Shown here piece by piece: positions 8,225-16,311 of a DNA stretch of 64,000 nt (position 1 is its first letter; every line of letters begins with the position of its first letter). The position numbers were made by a program, and so were the translations under genes. The notes under the pieces were generated by a model. That model was given only the letters and a program-made list of their open reading frames with translations, did no database searches and was not told where the DNA came from. The stretch is from Pseudonocardia alni (GTDB taxonomy: Bacteria; Actinomycetota; Actinomycetes; Mycobacteriales; Pseudonocardiaceae), in the NCBI RefSeq assembly GCF_002813375.1, contig NZ_PHUJ01000003.1:3844001-3908000 (forward strand). The letters run 5' to 3'.

Positions 8225-10114
8225 TCACTCCCTGCGCAGCACCGGACGCAGCGTGTCCAGCACCGACGCGTCGTCGATGGTGGAGGGCACCGGCTCCTCG
8301 GCGCCGTCGGCGATCCCGCGCATCGTCTTGCGGAGGATCTTGCCGGAACGGGTCTTGGGCAGGGCCGGGACGATCGCGACGTCCTTGAGGGAGGCGACCG
8401 CGCCGATCTGGTCACGCACCATCTGCACGAGCTCGGCGCGCAGCCCGTCCTCGTAGCCCTCGGCGTCGCTGTCGACACCGGCCTTCAGCACCACGAACCC
8501 GCGCGGGACCTGCCCCTTCATGGTGTCCGCGACGCCGATCACCGCGCACTCCGCGACGTCCGGGTGCGAGGCCAGGACCTCCTCCATCCCGCCGGTGGAC
8601 AGACGGTGGCCCGCGACGTTGATGACGTCGTCGGTGCGGCCCATGACGAAGACGTAGCCGTCGGCGTCGAGGTGCCCGCCGTCGCCGGTGAGGTAGTAGC
8701 CCTCGAACGCCGACATGTAGGAGCTGACGTAGCGCTCGTCGTCGTTCCACAGCGTCGGGAACGCACCGGGCGGCAGCGGCAGCTTCGCCACGATCGCGCC
8801 GTCGACACCGGGCTCGGCCGGGTGGCCCCGCTCGTCGAGGACCTGGACGTCCCAGCCGGGCATGGCACGGGTCGGTGAGCCGGGCTTGATCTCCAGCAGC
8901 TCGATGCCCGCCGGGTTGGCCGCGATCGGCCAGCCGGTCTCGGTCTGCCACCAGTGGTCGATGACGGGGATGCCGAGCAGATCCGAGGCCCAGCGGTGGG
9001 TCTCGGGGTCGAGGCGCTCGCCGGCGAGGAAGAGGTACTTCAGGGAGGACACGTCGTACTGCCCGAGGAACGTGCCCTCCGGGTCCTCCTTCTTGATCGC
9101 CCGGAACGCCGTGGGCGCGGTGAAGACCGACTTCACCCCGTTCTCCTGGACGACCCGCCAGAACTGCCCGGCGTCCGGCGTGCCGACGGGCTTGCCCTCG
9201 TAGAGCACGGTCGTCGCTCCGGCCAGCAGCGGCGCGTAGACGATGTAGGAGTGGCCGACGACCCAGCCGACGTCGGACGCGGTGAAGATCGTCTCGCCGG
9301 GACCGACGTCGTAGATGTTGGGCATCGACCAGGCCAGGGCGACGGCGTAACCGCCCGAGTCGCGCACCACACCCTTCGGCTTGCCGGTGGTGCCGGAGGT
9401 GTAGAGCACGTAGAGCGGGTCGGTGGCCTTCACCGGGACCGGGTCGGCGGGCGTGGCGTGGGCGACGGCCTCGGCCCAGTCGACGTCGGTCGGGCCCAGC
9501 TGCGCGGTGGCCTGCTCGCGCTGCAGGATCACCGTGGACGTGGGCTTGCGGTCCGACAGCTCGATCGCCCGGTCGAGCAGCGGCTTGTACTCGATGACGC
9601 GCGTGCCCTCGATGCCGCAGGACGCCGAGACGACGACCGTGGGCCCGGCGTCGTCGATCCGGACGGCGAGCTCCTTGGCGGCGAACCCGCCGAAGACCAC
9701 CGAGTGCACGGCGCCGAGGCGGGCGCAGGCGAGCATCGCGATCGCGGCCTCGGGGACCATCGGCATGTAGACGACGACCCGGTCGCCGTGGCCGACGCCC
9801 TGGTCGCGCAGCACGCCCGCGAACAGCGCGACCTCGTCGCGCAGCTCCGCATAGGTGTAGGAGCGCCGCGAGCCGGTGACCGGCGAGTCGTACACCAGGG
9901 CCGTGCGGTCGCCGTTCCCGGCGTCGACGTGCCGGTCGAGCGCGTTGTACGCGACGTTCAGCTCGCCGTCGGGGAACCAGCGGTAGAACGGCGGGTTCGA
10001 CTCGTCGAGCGCGCGGGTCGGGGCGACGTCCCAGTCGATCCCGTCGGCCGCGCGGAGCCAGAAGCCCTCACGGTCGTCCACACTGGAACGGAAGATCTCC
10101 TCGTAGGTGGTCAC
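8225..10114 (-). CDS. prpE: Propionyl-CoA synthetase (acetyl-CoA synthetase family)
   Basis: 629 residues. The N terminus has the ACS family NTD (YEEIFRSSVDDREGFW). The P-loop is YVLYTSGTTGKPKGVVRD, followed by FTASDVGWVVGHSYIVYAPL, DHWWQTETGWPI and the acetyl-lysine-regulated A10 motif KTRSGKILRKTMR. GVVRDSGGYAVAL and the overall length fit PrpE better than AcsA. Reaction: propionate + ATP + CoA to propionyl-CoA. Start set at GTG 10114 (VTTYEEIF), preceded by GGGAAGAGG; the frame stays open far upstream but that part is antisense to the esterase gene. Confidence 0.9.
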   Translation of the reverse strand: MTTYEEIFRSSVDDREGFWLRAADGIDWDVAPTRALDESNPPFYRWFPDGELNVAYNALDRHVDAGNGDRTALVYDSPVTGSRRSYTYAELRDEVALFAGVLRDQGVGHGDRVVVYMPMVPEAAIAMLACARLGAVHSVVFGGFAAKELAVRIDDAGPTVVVSASCGIEGTRVIEYKPLLDRAIELSDRKPTSTVILQREQATAQLGPTDVDWAEAVAHATPADPVPVKATDPLYVLYTSGTTGKPKGVVRDSGGYAVALAWSMPNIYDVGPGETIFTASDVGWVVGHSYIVYAPLLAGATTVLYEGKPVGTPDAGQFWRVVQENGVKSVFTAPTAFRAIKKEDPEGTFLGQYDVSSLKYLFLAGERLDPETHRWASDLLGIPVIDHWWQTETGWPIAANPAGIELLEIKPGSPTRAMPGWDVQVLDERGHPAEPGVDGAIVAKLPLPPGAFPTLWNDDERYVSSYMSAFEGYYLTGDGGHLDADGYVFVMGRTDDVINVAGHRLSTGGMEEVLASHPDVAECAVIGVADTMKGQVPRGFVVLKAGVDSDAEGYEDGLRAELVQMVRDQIGAVASLKDVAIVPALPKTRSGKILRKTMRGIADGAEEPVPSTIDDASVLDTLRPVLRRE

Positions 10115-10304
10115 CGTCGTCCTCTTCCCCTGGCGATCCCGGCGGCCCACGGTGGCCGCCCCTCGTGTCGCCGACGACCCTAGGAGGTGACACCGACAGT
10201 GCGCAGCCCTCTCGTGGGCGGACCGCTCCGGAGGGACGGGCCGTTCGTCGACGACGATGTGCCGATCGTCGCAGTGTGACCGGGCGGATCCGTAACGTGA
10301 TCGG

Positions 10305-11666
10305 GTGACGGCCCGACACAGCGCGTGGGGGACCCGTCCGATCCGCGGGCGGGCCCACGGACGAGAGGCGGTGCCGGTGCGGCCCGACGACGGTGCGGTC
10401 CGGTGGCGTGGCAGGCGGGATGCCGCCGGTGCGGCGGTGCTCGGGACGCTGCTCGCCGGGCTCGTGGCCGCGGGCTGTGCCCCGGTCCCGTCGGTCGTCC
10501 CGGCGGCGGCCGCGGCGACGACGTGCACCCCCGGCTGGACGGCCGCCTGGCACGCCGCGCAGCAGGCCGTCCCCGGCGACAGCCTCGCCGGCCGGACGCT
10601 GCGGATGGTGGTGCGGCCCGGCGCGGCGGGGGAGGAGCTGCGGCTGCGGCTGTCCAACCGGCACGGCGACGGGCCGCTGCGGATCGCGGCGATGACCGTC
10701 GGCGCCACCGGCCCGGGCGCCGCGGTGACCCGGCCGGTCCCGCTGACCGTCGGCGGGGCCCCCGTGGCCGACATCCCGGCGGGTGCCGAGGTGCTGACCG
10801 ATCCCGCACCGGTCGCCGCCGCGGCGGGCGTGCCGCTGACGGTGAGCCTGTTCCTGGCCGAGGTGCCGCGCACGATCGGCTCGCACCCGGTCGCGATGCG
10901 CACCGCGTGGCTGTCCGGGCCGGGGGACCGCACCGCGGCCCCGGACGCGGCGGGCTTCGACACGACCCTGCAGTCCTGGCCGGTGCTGACCGGTCTGGAG
11001 GTCCTGGCGGCCCGCCCGGACGGCGCCGTCCTCGTGATCGGGGACTCCCTCGTCGACGGCGTGGGCTCCACCCCCGGCGGCGACGACCGCTTCCCCGACC
11101 AGCTCGCCGCCCGGCTGTCCGCGGCGGGCGGCGACCGGCCGATGACCGTGCTGAACGCGGGACTGTCGCGCAACCAGCTGCTGCAGGACGACCCGCCGGC
11201 CGGCGGTGACGCGCCGTCGACCCGCTGGGACGACGACGTGGCCGCCGTCCCCGGCGTGCGCGACGTGGTGCTGCTCGTCGGCACCAACGACCTCGCCGCC
11301 GGCGCGGCCGCCGGCGACCTCGTCGCCGGGCTGCAGGGCTTCGCCCAGCGGGCCCGCGCCGCGGGGCTGCGCGTGTTCCTCACCACCATTCCGCCGTCGG
11401 CCAGCGGCGGTCGCGCCACCCCGACGGCCGTCGCGGCCCGGGACGAGGTGAACGGCTGGCTCCGTTCGGATGGTCGTCGCTGGGCCGACGGGGTGATCGA
11501 CGCGGCCGCCGCACTGGGCGACCCGGGTGACCCGCACCGGCTCCGTCCGGATCTGGACTCCGGCGACGGGCTCCACCCGTCGCCCGCCGGGTACCGGGCG
11601 CTGGCGGCATCCGTGCCGGTCGGGGAGCTGTCCGGCAGCCCCTGCCGGGTCTCGCCGGATCGCTGA
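10305..11666 (+). CDS. SGNH/GDSL hydrolase, predicted lipoprotein or secreted esterase
   Basis: 453 residues. An Arg-rich leader is followed by a hydrophobic segment ending in the lipobox-like LVAAGC, so it is probably exported and lipid-anchored. The SGNH blocks are present: VLVIGDSLVDGVGS (nucleophile Ser), LNAGLSRNQLL (Gly), LVGTNDLAAG (Asn) and GDGLHPSPAGYRAL (Asp and His). An N-terminal beta-rich domain of about 150 residues precedes the catalytic core, as in larger actinobacterial SGNH esterases. A -10 element TAACGT lies 6 nt before the GTG, indicating a leaderless mRNA. Confidence 0.88.
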   Translation: MTARHSAWGTRPIRGRAHGREAVPVRPDDGAVRWRGRRDAAGAAVLGTLLAGLVAAGCAPVPSVVPAAAAATTCTPGWTAAWHAAQQAVPGDSLAGRTLRMVVRPGAAGEELRLRLSNRHGDGPLRIAAMTVGATGPGAAVTRPVPLTVGGAPVADIPAGAEVLTDPAPVAAAAGVPLTVSLFLAEVPRTIGSHPVAMRTAWLSGPGDRTAAPDAAGFDTTLQSWPVLTGLEVLAARPDGAVLVIGDSLVDGVGSTPGGDDRFPDQLAARLSAAGGDRPMTVLNAGLSRNQLLQDDPPAGGDAPSTRWDDDVAAVPGVRDVVLLVGTNDLAAGAAAGDLVAGLQGFAQRARAAGLRVFLTTIPPSASGGRATPTAVAARDEVNGWLRSDGRRWADGVIDAAAALGDPGDPHRLRPDLDSGDGLHPSPAGYRALAASVPVGELSGSPCRVSPDR

Positions 11667-11690
11667 GCCGCACCCGTCCCGCACAGCGCT

Positions 11691-11709
11691 GGGTGACCGG
11701 CCGTCACCC
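11691..11709 (+). terminator. Hairpin downstream of the SGNH esterase gene
   Basis: GGGTGAC / GTCACCC arms with a 5-nt loop, 25 bp after the stop codon. There is no clear T-tract, so termination is plausible but not certain. Confidence 0.4.
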
Positions 11710-11851
11710 GGGAAGGGGCGTGCGGGGTCCCCGCACGATGGGTAACGTCTTGGTCACGGCCACAGCACGTGGCGGTACCGAAGGACACCGGCACGCGGCG
11801 CGTCCCACGGACGGGCCCGGAGCAGGTCCTGGCGGCCTACGGGGAGGCCTC

Positions 11852-12070
11852 GTGACCATCGGCGCGAAGCGCGGCATCGACGACGACACCAGTTCCATTC
11901 CGGCGCCGCGGAACGCGGCCGACGCCTTCAAGGTCTCCGACGACCAGGTGCAGCGCGCCCGGCTCGTCGTCGCCCGGAACTCGGACGACTCCGAGGATCT
12001 GCGCGAGCTGCTCGACATGCTGGGGCTGATCTCCGGCAACCCGGAACAGCCGCCACCCGTGGCTCGCTGA
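11852..12070 (+). CDS. Small conserved hypothetical protein upstream of tRNA cluster
   Basis: 72 residues, acidic and helical (VSDDQVQRARLVVARNSDDS, then EDLRELLDMLGLI). The GTG start is chosen because GGGGAGG lies 5 nt upstream; an earlier in-frame start at 11693 lacks a site and the preceding sequence is not protein-like. It resembles small hypothetical proteins often found in actinomycetes, but I recognise no domain. It sits 120 bp upstream of the tRNA-Glu gene on the same strand. Confidence 0.7.
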   Translation: MTIGAKRGIDDDTSSIPAPRNAADAFKVSDDQVQRARLVVARNSDDSEDLRELLDMLGLISGNPEQPPPVAR

Positions 12071-12190
12071 CCTGCGGCGACGCCGGAACCGGGGGGTGGT
12101 TGCAGGGCCCCTCGGAGCGGTGTCGTAAGGTTTCCTCACTCCCAACGGACAGCCGTTGAGGGAAGGTCGAGGCCCTCGGGCCTGGTCCCA

Positions 12191-12263
12191 GCCCCCATCG
12201 TCTAGCGGCCTAGGACTCCGCCCTTTCAAGGCGGCAGCGCGGGTTCGAATCCCGTTGGGGGTA
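12191..12263 (+). tRNA. tRNA-Glu (anticodon TTC)
   Basis: Cloverleaf folds: acceptor GCCCCCA with TGGGGGT, D-arm with TAGCGGCCTAGGA, anticodon stem CCGCC/GGCGG around loop CTTTCAA (TTC at 12225-12227), T-arm GGGTTCGAATCCC, discriminator A. CCA is not encoded. First of three tandem tRNAs. Confidence 0.97.
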
Positions 12264-12303
12264 CCGCGAGAGGCATCGGATACGATGCGTCTCGCGAGAG
12301 CAA

Positions 12304-12377
12304 GGCCCAGTGGCGCAGTTGGTTAGCGCGTCGCCCTGTCACGGCGAAGGTCGCGGGTTCGAGTCCCGTCTGGGTCG
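12304..12377 (+). tRNA. tRNA-Asp (anticodon GTC)
   Basis: Acceptor GGCCCAG pairs with CTGGGTC; anticodon stem TCGCC/GGCGA carries loop CTGTCAC (anticodon GTC); T-loop GGTTCGAGTCC. Discriminator G as expected for Asp. Lies 40 bp after tRNA-Glu. Confidence 0.97.
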
Positions 12378-12413
12378 CTCCACTCTCTGGATCTCCGGTT
12401 CACCGGAGGCCGG

Positions 12414-12487
12414 GGCCAGGTAGCTCAGTTGGTACGAGCGTCCGCCTGAAAAGCGGAAGGTCGGCGGTTCGACCCCGCCCCTGGCCA
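12414..12487 (+). tRNA. tRNA-Phe (anticodon GAA)
   Basis: Acceptor GGCCAGG pairs with CCTGGCC; anticodon stem CCGCC (part of GTCCGCC) closes loop CTGAAAA (anticodon GAA); T-arm GGTTCGACCCC; discriminator A. Lies 36 bp after tRNA-Asp and is followed by a perfect terminator. Confidence 0.97.
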
Positions 12488-12504
12488 CAGTCCTGATCCC
12501 CCGC

Positions 12505-12534
12505 AGAGCCGGTCGGTAGCCACCGACCGGCTCT
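12505..12534 (+). terminator. Terminator of the tRNA cluster
   Basis: Perfect 13-bp inverted repeat AGAGCCGGTCGGT / ACCGACCGGCTCT with a 4-nt loop, starting 17 bp after tRNA-Phe. Confidence 0.85.
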
Positions 12535-12570
12535 CGTGCGTTTCGGGGTCGGTTCGGTCACGATCGGCCG

Positions 12571-13515
12571 ATAAGCTCCCACCCGCACGACATCACCGTC
12601 CCCGGCCCGCCCCGGCTGGAGGAGATCTCCGACGGGCTCTACGCCTACGTCCAGCCGGACGGCACCTGGTGGATCAACAATGCGGGACTGCTCGTCGGGC
12701 CGCAGGGGGCCGTCGCCGTCGACTCCTGTTCCACCGAGCGCCGGACCCGGGCCTTCGCGGCCGCGATCGGCGAGGTCACCGACCGGCCGGTCCGCACGCT
12801 GGTCAACACCCACCACCACGGCGACCACACCTGGGGCAACGCCCTGTTCCCCGGCGCGACGGTCGTCGCACACGAGCGGGCACGCGCGGAGATGATCGCC
12901 TTCGGCCCGCCCCGGGACCTGCCGTTCTGGGACCACGGCGACTGGGGCTCGCTCCCGCTGGACCCGCCGTTCCTCACCTTCACCGACCGCGTCGCGCTGC
13001 ACCTGGGGGACCTGCGGGCCGAGGTCCTCCACGTCGGGAGGCCCGCCCACACCACCAACGACGTCCTCGTGCACGTGCCCGACCGGTCGGTCCTCTACTG
13101 CGGTGACCTGGTCTTCCACGGCGGCACGCCGTTCCTGCTGATGGGTTCGGTGACCGGCGCGATCGACGTCCTGGAGCAGGTGGTGCTCCCGCTCGGGGCC
13201 GCGACGACGGTGCCCGGCCACGGGCCGGTGTTCCGGGGTGACGGGCCGGTCCGGGACACGCTGGACTATCTGCGGTTCGTCATCGACCTGGCCGAACGCG
13301 CCCGCGACGCCGGTGTCCGCCCGCTGGAGGCCGCCCGCGACACCGACCTCGGGCGGTTCGCCGACTGGCCGGACGCCGAGCGCATCGTCGGGAACCTGCA
13401 CCGCGCCGACGCCGAGCTCGACGGCGCCGAGCGTGGCGCCCCGATCGACACCATCGCCGCGCTCGCCGAGATGGTCGAGTACAACGGCGGGCGCCCGCTC
13501 ACCTGCCTGGCGTGA
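12571..13515 (+). CDS. Metallo-beta-lactamase fold hydrolase (no canonical start codon found)
   Basis: MBL-fold protein of about 314 residues. The zinc motif HHHGDH is present as VNTHHHGDHTWGN, with further ligands in AHTTNDV, GDLVFHGGTPF and VPGHGPVF. Family-like sequence (PPRLEEISDGLYAYVQPDG) begins near 12604, yet no ATG, GTG or TTG exists in this frame between the upstream stop region and ATG 12892, which would cut off the active site. I place the 5' end at an ATA (12571) in front of SSHPHDITVPG, where a start is expected; ATC 12592 or CTG 12616 are alternatives. A TAAGCT hexamer at 12572-12577 could be a -10 site instead. Substrate unknown. Confidence 0.75.
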   Translation: MSSHPHDITVPGPPRLEEISDGLYAYVQPDGTWWINNAGLLVGPQGAVAVDSCSTERRTRAFAAAIGEVTDRPVRTLVNTHHHGDHTWGNALFPGATVVAHERARAEMIAFGPPRDLPFWDHGDWGSLPLDPPFLTFTDRVALHLGDLRAEVLHVGRPAHTTNDVLVHVPDRSVLYCGDLVFHGGTPFLLMGSVTGAIDVLEQVVLPLGAATTVPGHGPVFRGDGPVRDTLDYLRFVIDLAERARDAGVRPLEAARDTDLGRFADWPDAERIVGNLHRADAELDGAERGAPIDTIAALAEMVEYNGGRPLTCLA

Positions 13516-14026
13516 GCACCGGTCGCCGCTCCCGCAGCACGACGACGGCACCGGCCACCACCAGGACCGTCAGCGCCCCGGCCGCGGCGACGGTGAGCGC
13601 GTCCGGGGCGACGAGCGGCTGTCCGCGCAGGGCCTGCCAGGTCAGCAGGGCGAGCAGGCCGGTGTAGCCGGCGGCGGCCGTCGTCATCAGGTCGCGACGC
13701 ACCCGTGGGTCGGCCGGCCGGGCCACCCGCCCTGCGGCCAGCTCGAACACGAGCAGTAGCAGTAGCAGTGGCAACAGCTGCAGCGCGTGCGTCCCGACGA
13801 AGTGCGGGACGCGCAGGTCACCGCCCAGCGTGCTCCATCCGACCAGCGGCAGGCCCGGGCCGCCGTCGGGGACGCCGACGGTGTGCGCCCCGGCGATCCC
13901 GCGGAAGTCGGCGAGTTGGTCCGGAGTCGGTGACGTCATCAGGAAGCCCGGCGCCATCCCGGCCAGCGCGAGCACCGCCCCGGCGCGGATCGCGACCGTG
14001 CGGGCGGGGTCGAGACGGACGGTGCC
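13499..14026 (-). pseudogene. N-terminally truncated membrane protein gene
   Basis: The frame encodes about 175 residues with a conserved-looking core (FRGIAGAHTVGVPDGGPGLP, GWSTLGGDLRVPHFVGTHALQ), several transmembrane segments and high GC3. Members of this actinobacterial membrane family that I recall have roughly 100 more residues of membrane helices at the N terminus. Here the frame upstream of 14026 switches abruptly to AT-rich, low-GC3 sequence that is not protein-like, though it stays open to 14125. The 5' part therefore seems lost. Its 3' end overlaps the end of the MBL gene by 17 nt. Function unknown. Confidence 0.55.
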
Positions 14027-14091
14027 ACGCGAGGATGTTCCGCACGTGGATACTGCAATTATCGGATAGCTGAACTGTCCATATAGCTCCC

Positions 14092-15075
14092 GTGGAACCG
14101 TGCGCGGCCCGCGTCCGTTGTCCACCCGTGTCCGTGATCGTCGACCGAGCCCTGCGTACCGCCGTCACCGTGTTGCCGCGACGGTGGCGGACCGACCGGC
14201 GCTCCGCCCTGGTCGGTCTGACCGCACTGCGCCCGCACCTCGGCGTCGCAGGACTGGGGGTCGCTGGTCTCCTGCGGCTCACCGGGCTGCGCCGCACCGC
14301 GACGGCGGTGGGCCTGGCCGGCGCCGCGGCCGCCGCTCCCGCGCTGCGACGGGTGCTGCCGCGCCCGGACGGCCCGCTGCCGGAAGGGCCCGAGCTGACC
14401 GTGCTCGTCGCGAACGTGCTGCTGGGGCGGGCCGACACCGGCGCGCTCGCCGCGACGGTGACCCGGGAGCGGCCGGACGTCGTCGTGCTGCCCGAGGCGG
14501 GCGTCGCCTACCTCGACCGGCTCCTGCCCCTGCTCGGCGGCTACCGCGGCTGGTCCTCGGTCCCGCCCGGCGTCCCGGACCAGCGCGGCACGGTGGTACT
14601 GGTCGCGCCGCGGGCCGGGGAGGTCGACGTCCGGCCCGGGCAGGGGATGCGGCTGCCGTACCTGGAGGTCACCGGTGGGCTGCTCGGTGCCCGGACGCTG
14701 TACGCGGTGCACACCTCCGCGCCGACGAACCCGCGGTGGACCGAGCTGTGGACCGGTGAGCTCGCGCTGATCGGGGAGTGGACCCGCACCCGACCGGCGC
14801 CGGTCGTGGCCGGGGACCTCAACGCCGTCGTCGACCACCGGCGGCTGCGCGACGCGTCCGGCGACTGCGTCGACGCCACCGACGGCACCGGGCGGGGGCT
14901 CGTGGGGACCTTCCCGTCGTCGCTGCCGCGCTGGGCCGGGATCCGCATCGACCACGTGCTCGTGCCCCGCGGGTCGGTGACCCGCCGCCACGTCGTCCTC
15001 GAGACCCCGGGCAGCGACCACCGCGCGGTGCTGGTGACGGTGCGGCTGCCCGGGACTCAGGGTCCGGCGCGGTAG
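14092..15075 (+). CDS. Endonuclease/exonuclease/phosphatase family membrane protein
   Basis: 327 residues. Two or three hydrophobic helices in the first 90 residues (VAGLGVAGLLRL, TAVGLAGAAAAAPALRRVL) anchor a C-terminal EEP catalytic domain: LTVLVANVLLGRADTGAL, VVVLPEAG (metal-binding Glu), AVHTSAPT, VVAGDLNAVVDH (Asp and Asn) and GSDHRAVLVTVRL (catalytic Asp-His). The substrate could be a nucleic acid, phospholipid or phosphoinositide; unknown. Start is GTG 14092; the in-frame GTG at VSVIVDRAL is an alternative. The 60 bp upstream are unusually AT-rich and likely carry its promoter. Confidence 0.85.
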   Translation: MEPCAARVRCPPVSVIVDRALRTAVTVLPRRWRTDRRSALVGLTALRPHLGVAGLGVAGLLRLTGLRRTATAVGLAGAAAAAPALRRVLPRPDGPLPEGPELTVLVANVLLGRADTGALAATVTRERPDVVVLPEAGVAYLDRLLPLLGGYRGWSSVPPGVPDQRGTVVLVAPRAGEVDVRPGQGMRLPYLEVTGGLLGARTLYAVHTSAPTNPRWTELWTGELALIGEWTRTRPAPVVAGDLNAVVDHRRLRDASGDCVDATDGTGRGLVGTFPSSLPRWAGIRIDHVLVPRGSVTRRHVVLETPGSDHRAVLVTVRLPGTQGPAR

Positions 15076-15683
15076 CGCTGCGCGGAGCGGCTCTCCTGGG
15101 CGATCCGGCGCAGGGCCGCGAGCAGGGCGTCGCCGAGGACGGTGCCGACCAATGCGGTCTCCGCGGCTTCCTCGCGGTCGGTGGTCCGTCCGATCGCGGC
15201 CAGGTCGCCCTCCGCGGCGCGGTCGGCGGCCTCGGCCCACGCCCGCAGGGTCTCCTCGCCGGGGCCCCAGCCCAGCTCGTGCATCCGGGCCAGCACCGAC
15301 CGGGCCCCGGCCAGCGCGGGCGCGTCCTTCTCGACCTGCCAGCCCACGTGGGCCATGGCTCCGGCCAGGTCGGCCTCCGCCTCGTCGAGCGAGCCGGACG
15401 CGCCGACGTCGCCGGTGATCGCGTAGACCGTCCGACCGAGCATGTCGTGCAGGCCGACCGCGGGGTCGTCGACGGCCGACAGCACCTCGCGGACGGTCGC
15501 GATCGGCAGCCCGCCGACCTCGACGAGCGCCCGGATCAGGCGCAGCCGGCGGACGTGCGCGTCGTCGTAGCGGGCCTGGTTCGGTGACGTCGTCTCGCCG
15601 CGGGGCAGCAGGCCCTCGCGCAGGTAGTACTTGATCGTCGCGACGGGGACACCGGACGACCGGGACAGATCCGAGACTCGCAC
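15057..15683 (-). CDS. MerR family transcriptional regulator
   Basis: 208 residues. The N-terminal winged helix-turn-helix is clear: RVSDLSRSSGVPVATIKYYLREGLLPRGE, then ARYDDAHVRRLRLIRAL. The C-terminal 110 residues are helical and Ala/Glu-rich without cysteines, so a metal-sensing role is unlikely. GTG start; a TAGAGT hexamer lies 7 nt upstream, suggesting a leaderless transcript. The 3' end overlaps the convergent endonuclease gene by 19 nt. Regulated genes unknown. Confidence 0.88.
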   Translation of the reverse strand: MRVSDLSRSSGVPVATIKYYLREGLLPRGETTSPNQARYDDAHVRRLRLIRALVEVGGLPIATVREVLSAVDDPAVGLHDMLGRTVYAITGDVGASGSLDEAEADLAGAMAHVGWQVEKDAPALAGARSVLARMHELGWGPGEETLRAWAEAADRAAEGDLAAIGRTTDREEAAETALVGTVLGDALLAALRRIAQESRSAQRYRAGP

Positions 15684-15697
15684 ATCGGAGACTCTAG

Positions 15698-16249
15698 CTA
15701 TCCGTTTCGGCCCGGGGGTTCCGACAGCCCGTCGACGATGCCGAACGTCACCGCCTCCGCCGCCGACAGCCAGCGGTCCCGGGCGTCGCCGGGCAGCGGG
15801 GCGCCGCAGTACGCCGCGGTCAGCGACTCGATCTCGCGGCGGCGTCCGGCGAGGTGGTCGGCCCGGACCCGCACGTCGCCGGGGTGCGAGCCGCGGACCG
15901 GCCCGTCCGCGGTGGGCAGGAACGCGGCGTGCGCGCGAGCGAGCCGCTTGCCCGGCGTCCCCGACGCGACGAGGAACGGCACCGGGCCCGCGAGTGATCC
16001 CACGGCGACGGTCGCGACGTCGACGCCGAGCGTGCGGATCGTGTCGTGCACCGCCATCGCGGCGACCGGGGAGCCGCCGGGCGCCAGGACGTGCAGGGTG
16101 ATGTCGCGGCGCGCGTCCTCCGCGGCCAGCAGCAGCAGGCGCGCGCAGGTCTCGGCGGCGACGTCGTCGTCGAGCTCGCGGGCGAGCAGCACGATCCGCT
16201 CGCCGAGCAGGCGGTCGGCGGGGTCGGACGGGGTGGACAGGGCGGGCAT
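15698..16249 (-). CDS. ClpP-like protein lacking the catalytic triad
   Basis: 183 residues with the ClpP fold pattern: DRLLGERIVLLARELDDDVA, LHVLAPGGSPVAAMAVHDTIR, the SGTPGKR strand and the terminal LSAAEAVTFGIVDGL. Aligned by eye without gaps to E. coli ClpP, the Ser97 position is Gly (VGSLAG versus MGQAAS) and His122 is Thr (LPTAD versus IHQP). The Asp171 position is Gly in a loop shortened by three residues. It should therefore not be a serine protease. Possible roles are a scaffold or inactive ring partner of true ClpP. ATG start with GGAG upstream; its 5' neighbour is the MarR gene. Confidence 0.85.
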   Translation of the reverse strand: MPALSTPSDPADRLLGERIVLLARELDDDVAAETCARLLLLAAEDARRDITLHVLAPGGSPVAAMAVHDTIRTLGVDVATVAVGSLAGPVPFLVASGTPGKRLARAHAAFLPTADGPVRGSHPGDVRVRADHLAGRRREIESLTAAYCGAPLPGDARDRWLSAAEAVTFGIVDGLSEPPGRNG

Positions 16250-16311
16250 CGGATCTCCGCTCCTCGGGTGCCGCCCGACACTAGGGCCGGGGTGGGCCAC
16301 CTGACCTGCGG

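Noticed and set aside
12414..12487. tRNA-Phe 3' end as attachment site of an integrated element
   Set aside because: I saw no second copy of the tRNA 3' end in the window and no integrase or excisionase nearby.
14064..15698. CGGATAGCT shared by the endonuclease/membrane intergenic region and the MerR promoter as a common operator
   Set aside because: A single 9-mer match in opposite orientation without clear symmetry; too weak to claim, though it could be tested.
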